Shown here: one piece after another, positions 34,846 to 41,169 of the stretch
Layout: every line of letters starts with the position of its first letter
Numbering within the stretch: position 1 is the first letter of the stretch
Assembly: GCA_025435355.1 (NCBI GenBank)
Contig: JANJFQ010000004.1
Coordinates: 1-41,169 of the forward strand
Reading direction: 5' to 3'
DNA: 41,169 nt
From: Candidatus Methanophagales archaeon
Lineage (GTDB): Archaea; Halobacteriota; Syntropharchaeia; Alkanophagales; Methanospirareceae
Program-made: the position numbers and the translations under genes
Notes under the pieces: generated by a model
The model's input: the letters and a program-made list of their open reading frames with translations, nothing else
Told to the model about the DNA's origin: nothing
Databases searched by the model: none

Positions 34846-35328
34846 TTATTTTGCAAAAACGCCAATAATATCATCCCTTGCTATTAGCCCTACCAACTTC
34901 CCTTCGTCATCTACCACAGGAATCCTGTTAAAATCGTTTTTATGCATTATCCGAGCAGCGTCTGAAATAGAGTCATCGGGTGAAATCGTTACCAGTTTTT
35001 TTGACATCACGTCCTTTACGTATCCTTCGAACAGCGTTTCAATTTCATCCGGGATTTTCTTTACCTTCTTCATGTAGCCGGATATAGAGAACACCGGGAA
35101 AGGATTAAGTGGGTCTACATCAGGAAAGGGAATCGTTGCAGTCAATCTCATAATGTCCGCTTCACTGATTACACCAATAACCCTTCTCTTGTCATCAATC
35201 ACCGGCGCACCGCTAATTCTATTCGCTCTAAACGTCTCAGCTACGTAACGAATCTTATCGCTGGGCTTGAATGCTATAACTTTAGTTGTCATCAGTTCTT
35301 TTACTTTAACGTTTGTTTTTGTTTGCAT
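34846..35328 (-). CDS. CBS-domain protein
   Basis: A 160-residue protein consisting of two CBS domains: VKELMTTKVIAFKPSDKIRY ... GAPVIDDKRRVIGVISEADI, then VKDVMSKKLVTISPDDSISD ... RIPVVDDEGKLVGLIARDDI. CBS pairs bind adenosyl nucleotides and act as energy or ion sensors. No effector domain is attached. I chose the ATG at 35328, preceded by AGGTGGT; the GTG at 35337 overlaps that site. The gene is the last of a cluster that starts at the EMC3-like gene and is a tandem paralogue of the next one upstream. Confidence 0.9.
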   Translation of the reverse strand: MQTKTNVKVKELMTTKVIAFKPSDKIRYVAETFRANRISGAPVIDDKRRVIGVISEADIMRLTATIPFPDVDPLNPFPVFSISGYMKKVKKIPDEIETLFEGYVKDVMSKKLVTISPDDSISDAARIMHKNDFNRIPVVDDEGKLVGLIARDDIIGVFAK

Positions 35329-35339
35329 TGATACCACCT

Positions 35340-35804
35340 TTATATATCATAAAGTGAAGCGATTATGTCTGCGCGGGTAACTATTCCAACTAACTTGTTA
35401 TTTCCATCCACAACAGGTAATCTATTAAACCCCGTGGAGTGCATAATCTGTGCGGCATCATCAATTAACGCATCCGGCGGTACGGTTTTAGGATTCATTG
35501 ACATTATATCTTTCACTTTCATCTCGCTCGCTTTTTCGATATCTCGCTGTACATCGTGTAATTGCTCACCACGTAAATTTAAAAGGTCCATAGCCGTAAA
35601 GAGAGGGGTGTACCAGCGAAAATTGTCCAAGAGTTTTAGAATATCCGCCTCACTAACCACCCCAACTACTTCCTCACGGTCATTGAGAACTGGAACCCCT
35701 GCTATGTTATTCCCTTTGAATACCACTATAACTTTTAGCACTGTATTATTCTCCTTTACCGTAATTACGTTTCTTGTCATAATCTCTCCAACTTTCTCTT
35801 TCAT
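35340..35804 (-). CDS. CBS-domain protein, tandem paralogue
   Basis: A 154-residue protein with two CBS domains: VGEIMTRNVITVKENNTVLK ... GVPVLNDREEVVGVVSEADI, then VKDIMSMNPKTVPPDALIDD ... RLPVVDGNNKLVGIVTRADI. Layout and motifs closely match the downstream neighbour, including an insert between the domains, so the two arose by duplication. The ATG at 35804 is 2 nt from the stop of the EMC3-like gene, so co-transcription is very likely. The longer ORF upstream is a shadow of that gene. Confidence 0.9.
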   Translation of the reverse strand: MKEKVGEIMTRNVITVKENNTVLKVIVVFKGNNIAGVPVLNDREEVVGVVSEADILKLLDNFRWYTPLFTAMDLLNLRGEQLHDVQRDIEKASEMKVKDIMSMNPKTVPPDALIDDAAQIMHSTGFNRLPVVDGNNKLVGIVTRADIIASLYDI

Positions 35805-35806
35805 TT

Positions 35807-36475
35807 CTACATTCCGCTCCTTATTCCTAACGTTTTTCTTATCACTTGCGTCAGTGGGAAAGAGCATGCGATATACCAGAACAACCAGTAAGGCAGTCTC
35901 AGACGGATCACAAAGAACTCCGAAAGTTCCTTCATACCTATCAAAGGAAAAATCACCTTCACTCCGGATAGGTTTCCACTCGCATATTGCCACATCCAGA
36001 AGAATATCGGTAGAGTAATAATCATAATGTAAATCATGGGCTTAAATTGTTGCCTCATCATCTCACCGGAAAATTGTGTTTGCTTTCTCATCACCTCCGC
36101 CCTCTTCGTTTCTATTTTCTTCAGCTTATGCTTGTTGTCCTCCTTCTTCGCCGCCATGTATTCCTTCTGAAGATCCCGTAACTGCTTCTGAAACTCCTTC
36201 GACTTCGCCATTAGCTCCCAATTCATCGTGTATTTTTGTATTACCGAAGTATAAATACCTGTAATAACCGCTAAGATGAGGAGGGTGATTAAAAAATTAT
36301 CAGGACCCACGAAATCGGCGAAAGGACCAAGAACGACGTTCAAGGCGCTGCCTATCTGGTTTCGATATGATACCGAACCAAGCATGACGAAAAGCCCTAA
36401 ACCCATAGCTGCTCCTTCTACGAGCTTTTTCACCTTCTCTTTCTTTCGCTGTAGAGCTTTATCTTTCTTCACCAT
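35807..36475 (-). CDS. EMC3/TMCO1-like (DUF106) membrane protein insertase
   Basis: A 222-residue protein of the archaeal DUF106 family, part of the Oxa1/YidC/Get1/EMC3 superfamily that inserts membrane proteins next to the ribosome or Sec translocon. A hydrophobic helix (LITLLILAVITGIYTSVIQKY) precedes a long charged coiled coil (MAKSKEFQKQLRDLQKEYMA ... KTKRAEVMRKQTQ type), then PMIYIMIITLPIFFWMW and the last helix FWYIACSFPLTQVIRKTLG. Start at ATG 36475 (MVKKDKALQRKKEKVKKL); a TATA-like ACTTTAAATATATG lies upstream. The gene leads a small operon with the two CBS genes. Confidence 0.88.
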   Translation of the reverse strand: MVKKDKALQRKKEKVKKLVEGAAMGLGLFVMLGSVSYRNQIGSALNVVLGPFADFVGPDNFLITLLILAVITGIYTSVIQKYTMNWELMAKSKEFQKQLRDLQKEYMAAKKEDNKHKLKKIETKRAEVMRKQTQFSGEMMRQQFKPMIYIMIITLPIFFWMWQYASGNLSGVKVIFPLIGMKELSEFFVIRLRLPYWLFWYIACSFPLTQVIRKTLGIRSGM

Positions 36476-36525
36476 CTTTCGCTGTGGAAAATAAATTAAA
36501 GTGCATATATTTAAAGTTCTCAAAA

Positions 36526-37365
36526 TTACACCATATCACCCAACACCTCAGCCATCGTGGCATGCAAAACCAAATCCTTCTTTAGTCGCTCAACTATCCG
36601 CCTCTTCGCATATTCATCTTCCACAAATTTAATATCACGATAGGAAACGTTTTTTAGAACGAGCCCGAAAGCAGGTGCTGGTTCGATTTCCTCCTTTAGC
36701 CGTAGTTCCAATAGCGCCTCTATCCATCTTTTGTCTTTTATGTCACTGCCAACCATTCTCAACGCCGAGACTATTTTCCTCACCATTTTACGCAGAAAAC
36801 CGCTTGCTTCTATATCTATGATGACAAACAAATTTCTTTTTCCTATATCTATCCGCTTTATCTCCCTTATTGTTGAATGACTTTCAACCTCGTGGTCATG
36901 ACCCTGAAGCTGAGAGAAGTTAGAGAGATCACGAACTCCGATAAACAGCTCAGATGCCTCTCGCATGCGAGTTATATCCAAATCAGTTTGAAAAAATAGA
37001 AAATACCGGTATTCACGACTTACAGCATCCTTGCGTGCATTAAATCCTGAATGCGGTTTTGCAAGTGCATACGCCCATATATCGTCAGGAAGCATACTGT
37101 TTATCATTCGTGGTGTCAAGTTTGGATTTGAAGTGTCAAAGGAAACGACCTGTGCGAGAGCATGCACGCCTTTATCGGTTCTACCAGCGGCGGAATAATT
37201 TGCTGATTTCCTGTCTTCGATAACATCGAGTTTCTTTAACGCCTCGAAGAGTTCACCTTCTATGGTCGGCAGCTCAGACTGAGGCTGAATCTGAAATCCA
37301 TGATAATTAGTTCCGAGGTAGCCAATTTTGAGTGCTACTCTTTCCTTTATTTTCTCTTCTTCCAT
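36526..37365 (-). CDS. truA: tRNA pseudouridine(38-40) synthase TruA
   Basis: A 279-residue protein. It isomerises uridines 38-40 of the tRNA anticodon arm. The catalytic Asp is in AAGRTDKGVHA (D64). YHGFQIQ near the N terminus, FNARKDAVSREYRYFLF and GFLRKMVRKIVSAL are further family motifs. Length and all core motifs are normal. The gene is transcribed in the same direction as the EMC3-like gene, with a 50-bp gap containing a promoter for the latter. Confidence 0.95.
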   Translation of the reverse strand: MEEEKIKERVALKIGYLGTNYHGFQIQPQSELPTIEGELFEALKKLDVIEDRKSANYSAAGRTDKGVHALAQVVSFDTSNPNLTPRMINSMLPDDIWAYALAKPHSGFNARKDAVSREYRYFLFFQTDLDITRMREASELFIGVRDLSNFSQLQGHDHEVESHSTIREIKRIDIGKRNLFVIIDIEASGFLRKMVRKIVSALRMVGSDIKDKRWIEALLELRLKEEIEPAPAFGLVLKNVSYRDIKFVEDEYAKRRIVERLKKDLVLHATMAEVLGDMV

Positions 37366-37490
37366 CCCTCACTTTGGAATTGTAGTTGGATTTTTAAAAG
37401 CATGTTTAATCGAGAAGTATTTTAATGGAAATGGATTTAGATTATCATCTTGGCTAAACATCGCTTAACGATAAAAGGGGCGAGTGATAA

Positions 37491-38435
37491 ATGTACACGC
37501 TATATATAAACATTGGGTTCCTTGTCATATCTTTCATAATGCTGAATTACAGCACGGACTATTTCGTAAGAGGATTGGGTGCATTTTGCAAAAGATTTAA
37601 AATCCCGGGGTCTATTGCGGGGGCATCGATTGCCGCGATGGGTAGTAGCGCCCCTGAATTCGGAACATCCGTTTTTTCTGTTGTAGAAGCACATCCCACG
37701 ATAGGTCTGGGGACAATCATTGGCTCCGCAATATTCAACATCACATTGCTCGTTGCCATTTCAGCCTGGATTAGAAAGTGTAGTGTGAGCCGGGATGTTC
37801 TTTATCGTGATGGATTATTCTACCTCCTTGCGGTGCTCATCACGATCATTTCCATGAGCGACGGGAAAATTTCTCGATATGAAGCAGTCTCATGGACGTG
37901 TGTTTACGTGGTTTATCTCGCATGGCTAATATGGGATGCAAAAAGGAAAAAAGAGGAGTTCAAAGCGGATATTGATATACCGTCGAATAAGAAAGGAGTG
38001 GTATACCTGGTAGGCGGTCTCCTATTCATCATTCTTGCGGCTGCATTGCTCGTGCGTTCCACGATAACAATCACAGAACTCATGGGCATACCGGATTTTG
38101 AAAGCATTTTTAGTCTGGTACTCATCGCCATTGGTACTTCTATATCGGATCTTTTCGTATCAATACATGCGGCAAGGAATGGTATGGGGAGTTTAGCAGT
38201 CTCCAATGCTATCGGGAGCAACACGTTCGATCTTTTAGCATGCCTGGGAATTCCGTTATCTTTTCTAGCGGAAACCCCAGTGGTGGAAAATATCGGAATA
38301 TCCATGCCCTACCTCCTCGGTTCTTTTCTCATCTTTCTCCTGCTCGTTAGAATTGGATGGCAGCTAAATAAAAAGGATGCGGGCATCCTCTTCGCTGTAT
38401 ATGTGCTGTATATCGCGATTATCTTACTGCTGTGA
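37491..38435 (+). CDS. Na+/Ca2+ antiporter, CaCA superfamily
   Basis: A 314-residue membrane protein of about ten helices with the two inverted alpha repeats of the family: AMGSSAPEFGTSVFSVVEAH ... GTIIGSAIFN (about 48-85), and AIGTSISDLFVSIHAARNGM ... NAIGSNTFDLLACLG (about 210-250). The usual ion-coordinating acid is kept as Glu in repeat 1 (SAPE) and as Asp in repeat 2 (SISD, where SLPE is common). It should exchange calcium or another cation against sodium or protons. The last 12 bp overlap the convergent gatA. Confidence 0.9.
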   Translation: MYTLYINIGFLVISFIMLNYSTDYFVRGLGAFCKRFKIPGSIAGASIAAMGSSAPEFGTSVFSVVEAHPTIGLGTIIGSAIFNITLLVAISAWIRKCSVSRDVLYRDGLFYLLAVLITIISMSDGKISRYEAVSWTCVYVVYLAWLIWDAKRKKEEFKADIDIPSNKKGVVYLVGGLLFIILAAALLVRSTITITELMGIPDFESIFSLVLIAIGTSISDLFVSIHAARNGMGSLAVSNAIGSNTFDLLACLGIPLSFLAETPVVENIGISMPYLLGSFLIFLLLVRIGWQLNKKDAGILFAVYVLYIAIILLL

Positions 38436-39899
38436 GCGATTAGCGAGGGTGTCGAAACACAGAGCAGCTTTCAATATCTTATCCTCTTCAAAATGCCCGC
38501 TAACAAGCTGCAAGCCTATTGGCAATCCATTTGAAAATCCACAGGGAATGGATATAGAAGGAACACCCGCTAAGTTAACAGGCACAGTGTTAACATCCGC
38601 GAGATACAAAGAAAGAGGGTTTTTTATCTTTTCTCCGAGCTTAAAAGCAACAAAAGGCATCGTTGGCATCGCTAATATATCATGCCGTTTCAACGCAGCC
38701 TCAAATTCGTTTTTTATCAGCGTACGCACCTTTAACGACTTCAAATAATATCTGCCGTAATAACCTGCCGAGAGCGCGTAAGTGCCAAGAATAATCCGCC
38801 TTTTCACTTCGTCTCCAAATCCTTCGCCACGTATCCTCGAAAACGTAGTATGCCAGTCCTCATCTTTTCCACTCCTGAGCCCGTATCGGAGCCCATCAAA
38901 CCTCGCGAGATTCGACGATGCCTCTGACATCGCAATGACGTAATACGCAGCAAGCGCATATTTCAGGTCTCGCATGCTTATCAGCTCGTATTCGGCACCC
39001 GAATCCTCGAATTTGTGCACTGCGTTCCACACTGATTTTTCAACTTCTGCGGAAACACCTTCGATGAACTCCTTTGGAATACCTATCCTCATGCCCTTGA
39101 CCTCTTTATCTACATCTGCATCTTCATTCCTGTTTAGCGAAGAAGCGAGGTAGTTCGTTGCAGTATTATTTTTTATCTTTACCTGCGTGCTGTCCCTTTC
39201 ATCCTTCGCCGCTAACACTTCTAAGAGCAGCGCAGTATCCGTTACATTAGACGCCATTGGTCCTATCTGTTCCAACGAATTAGCATACGCAATGAGCCCA
39301 TATCTCGATACAAGCCCGTAAGTGGGCTTCAGCCCAACCACGCCACAGAAAGAAGCAGGGCATCGGATAGAACCGCCGGTATCGGAGCCAAGAGCGAGAA
39401 CCGTTTCACCTGCCGATATTGCCGCTGCACTACCTCCCGAAGAGCCTCCTGGCACCCTGCTGAGGTCATGCGGGTTTCTCGTTGGTCCATAATAGCTTGT
39501 TTCTGTGGAAGTCCCCATGCAGAACTCGTCCATGTTTGTTTTCCCTATGATTATCGCTCCTTCACGCTTTAGCGCTTCTATTACCGTGGCATCGTAAGGC
39601 GGAATATAACCCTTAAGAATTTCGGATGCACACGTGGTTTGAATTCCTTTCGTGGAGATGCTATCCTTGATGGCGATGGGCACGCCAAGCAGCTTTTTAT
39701 GCCTGTATTCCTCTTCATTCCTCTTCTTATCCACTTCTCTCGCTTTCTCCACTGCGTTCTCTTTGTTTAACGTGATAAAACAATTTAGTTCGCTTCTTTC
39801 TATTCTATCGTAGATTTTCAATATTAACTCCACACACGATATTGTTCCACTTTTTATACCCTCTGCGACCTCTATTGCAGTTAAGTCATCATTTTTCAT
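38424..39899 (-). CDS. gatA: Asp-tRNA(Asn)/Glu-tRNA(Gln) amidotransferase subunit A
   Basis: A 491-residue amidase-signature enzyme. It releases ammonia from glutamine to amidate mischarged tRNA together with GatB and GatC. The Ser-cisSer-Lys triad is visible: K78 in VPIAIKDS, the cis-Ser in PGGSSGGS (about 153) and the nucleophile S177 in DTGGSIR. YGLVSRYGLIAYANSLEQIG and the C-terminal VPVNLAGVPSISIPCGF are strong family signatures. gatB and gatC are not in the window. The gene shares a divergent promoter region with the radical SAM gene. Confidence 0.96.
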   Translation of the reverse strand: MKNDDLTAIEVAEGIKSGTISCVELILKIYDRIERSELNCFITLNKENAVEKAREVDKKRNEEEYRHKKLLGVPIAIKDSISTKGIQTTCASEILKGYIPPYDATVIEALKREGAIIIGKTNMDEFCMGTSTETSYYGPTRNPHDLSRVPGGSSGGSAAAISAGETVLALGSDTGGSIRCPASFCGVVGLKPTYGLVSRYGLIAYANSLEQIGPMASNVTDTALLLEVLAAKDERDSTQVKIKNNTATNYLASSLNRNEDADVDKEVKGMRIGIPKEFIEGVSAEVEKSVWNAVHKFEDSGAEYELISMRDLKYALAAYYVIAMSEASSNLARFDGLRYGLRSGKDEDWHTTFSRIRGEGFGDEVKRRIILGTYALSAGYYGRYYLKSLKVRTLIKNEFEAALKRHDILAMPTMPFVAFKLGEKIKNPLSLYLADVNTVPVNLAGVPSISIPCGFSNGLPIGLQLVSGHFEEDKILKAALCFDTLANRSQQ

Positions 39900-39928
39900 C
39901 TGCCTTGTAGGTTTTTATTTTTAGTTAA

Positions 39929-39962
39929 CTTTATATAACCTTAATCACCCTCTTTTATAAAC
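39929..39962. promoter_or_regulatory. Divergent gatA / radical SAM promoter region
   Basis: CTTTATATAACC (39929-39940) read on the minus strand is a TATA box about 35 bp upstream of the gatA ATG. CTTTTATAAAC (39952-39962) lies about 33 bp upstream of the ATG at 39995 on the plus strand. This predicts a short leader for the radical SAM gene. An AGGAGGG at 39971-39977 precedes an out-of-frame ATG at 39978 that would give only six codons. Confidence 0.5.
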
Positions 39963-39994
39963 TATTACAGAGGAGGGATGCCCGTTAAACAGAA

Positions 39995-41169
39995 ATGAAA
40001 ACGAAGTCATTATGCCCGGAATGTCTTGAAGTTATAGATGCGGAAGTGTACGACGAGGGTGGTAAGACACTGATAAAAAAGAAGTGTGAGAAGGACGGCG
40101 AATTTGATGACGTATACTGGTCGGATGCTTCGCTCTATCACAAATTCGCAAAGCGGCGATACGAAGGCAATGCGGGAATCACGCTAACAAAAACCAGCGA
40201 TAAAGGCTGCCCTTTCGATTGTGGACTCTGCCCAGAGCATAAGAGCTCGACAATGCTCGCACTTATAGACCTCACGAACAGGTGCAACCAGAAATGCCCG
40301 ACGTGTTTTGCAAATGCCGCAGTCGCGGGTTACCTCTACGAGCCGACGATGGAACAGTTGAGGGAAATGATGGAACTGCTCAGGAGTGAGACACCTCCTT
40401 GCCCTGCGGTGCAGTTTGCGGGCGGCGAACCAACGATAAGAGAAGGTTTTGTGGATATTGTAAGAATGGCACGTAACGTTGGCTTCTCGCATATTCAAGT
40501 GGCGACAAATGGGATAGCGTTAGCAAAGAGCGAAGAGTTTTGTCATCAATTAAAAGAAGCGGGCTTGCATACGGTGTATTTGCAATTCGACGGGGTGACT
40601 GACGAACCGTATAAGACATTAAGGGGCATTCCCGCATTAAAAACGAAGTTAAAGGCGATAGAGAGCTGCCGGAGAGGAGGATTGAAGAGTGTAGTGCTTG
40701 TTCCCACGCTTATGAAAGGTGTGAATGACGACCAGGTGGGGGATATAGTAAGATTTGCGGCTGAGAACCTGGATATCGTAAAAGGAGTGAACGCACAACC
40801 CATCGCTTTTGAAGGAAGAATAGATGAATCCGAGAGGAAAGAGGGAAGAATAACAATTCCGGATTTCATAAACCTTCTGGAAGAGCAAACAGATGGCGAA
40901 ATACCTCGTGAGAGTTTTTATCCCATTCCGTTCGTCGTTCCCTTCTCTTATTTCGTGGAGGCGTGGAAAGGAGTGCCACAGTTGGAATTCACGGTTCATC
41001 CTCACTGCGGCGCTGCAACGTATGTGTTTGTCGAAAACGAGAAGTTCATACCGATAACGGAATTCATAGACGTTGAAGGGCTGCTGGAGTTCATAATGGA
41101 GGAGGCGGAAGAGATAAGTAAATCGAAGATTGGCAAACTGAAAGCGATAGCGAAGATGACGATGTTGGG
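39995..41169 (+). CDS. Radical SAM protein, tetraether lipid synthase (Tes)-like, 3' end outside window
   Basis: Open from ATG 39995 to the window edge, about 391 codons. The N terminus has a cysteine motif (LCPECLEVID), then CPFDCGLCPEHKSS, and the radical SAM cluster motif CNQKCPTC in LIDLTNRCNQKCPTCFANAA. The GGEP motif follows in VQFAGGEPTIREGFVDIVRM. The order (extra Cys pairs before the CxxxCxxC) matches the MJ0619/Tes family, which makes tetraether lipids by joining phytanyl chains. VHPHCGAATYVF in the second half supports an additional cluster ligand. Tetraether lipid synthesis is likely, but related methyltransferase-like radical SAM proteins cannot be excluded. Confidence 0.8.
   Translation, partial: MKTKSLCPECLEVIDAEVYDEGGKTLIKKKCEKDGEFDDVYWSDASLYHKFAKRRYEGNAGITLTKTSDKGCPFDCGLCPEHKSSTMLALIDLTNRCNQKCPTCFANAAVAGYLYEPTMEQLREMMELLRSETPPCPAVQFAGGEPTIREGFVDIVRMARNVGFSHIQVATNGIALAKSEEFCHQLKEAGLHTVYLQFDGVTDEPYKTLRGIPALKTKLKAIESCRRGGLKSVVLVPTLMKGVNDDQVGDIVRFAAENLDIVKGVNAQPIAFEGRIDESERKEGRITIPDFINLLEEQTDGEIPRESFYPIPFVVPFSYFVEAWKGVPQLEFTVHPHCGAATYVFVENEKFIPITEFIDVEGLLEFIMEEAEEISKSKIGKLKAIAKMTML

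Noticed and set aside
35805-35993. N-terminal extension of the first CBS protein
   Set aside because: It is a shadow of the end of the EMC3-like gene in another frame; the CBS domain begins at ATG 35804.

Overview
The window is archaeal and probably comes from a methanogen-related or methane-oxidising euryarchaeote. An ANME-1 / Methanophagales-like genome is my best guess, by inference only. The pointers are a homologue of formylmethanofuran dehydrogenase subunit A, the archaeal tRNA-Ile2 agmatidine synthetase TiaS, a Dph6 (diphthamide) domain, an archaeal EMC3/DUF106 membrane insertase, a tetraether-lipid-synthase-like radical SAM protein, and TATA-type promoters with short or no leaders. 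No rRNA or tRNA gene was found.

Layout. 1-7317 is a mixed region: a C-terminal fragment of a NifX-type protein, a GC-rich possible RNA, a SpoIIM-like membrane protein, a metallo-beta-lactamase-fold hydrolase, a divergent FwdA homologue, a decayed mobile patch (hicB, a nonsense-mutated hicA, IS ends and two MITE-sized remnants), an asparagine-synthetase/Dph6 fusion and a DUF116 protein. 7370-23942 is a complete type I-B CRISPR-Cas locus in one orientation: cas1-cas2-cas4, then a promoter-overlapping palindrome, cas8b-cas7-cas5-cas3, a relic of cas6 with an inserted solitary hicB, an intact cas6, a 117-bp leader and an array of 94 repeats (93 spacers). 24153-25499 is tiaS, flanked by copies of a dispersed hairpin repeat.

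25838-32657 looks like a secreted polymorphic-toxin locus. It has a 1091-residue exported, cysteine-rich, multi-domain protein ending in a PD-(D/E)XK-like nuclease motif; a gene starting 1 nt downstream that is a candidate immunity gene; a small secreted/pretoxin-like orphan cassette; a frameshifted IS with clear inverted repeats and a 4-bp target duplication; and a further small gene that may be a second immunity gene. 32794-41169 returns to housekeeping genes: a small unknown gene, a site-2 protease, two CBS-domain proteins, EMC3-like, truA, a CaCA-family antiporter, gatA, and the 5' part of a Tes-like radical SAM gene cut by the window edge.

How it fits together. The window combines antiviral defence (CRISPR), toxin-antitoxin remnants and a probable antagonism module, stitched together by dispersed palindromic and 'CTCTGCG'-type repeats. 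The strongest candidates for an undescribed system are the toxin/immunity locus and the AsnB-Dph6 fusion. The array also holds two spacers from homologous but diverged protospacers whose differences inside a putative ORF are all silent.
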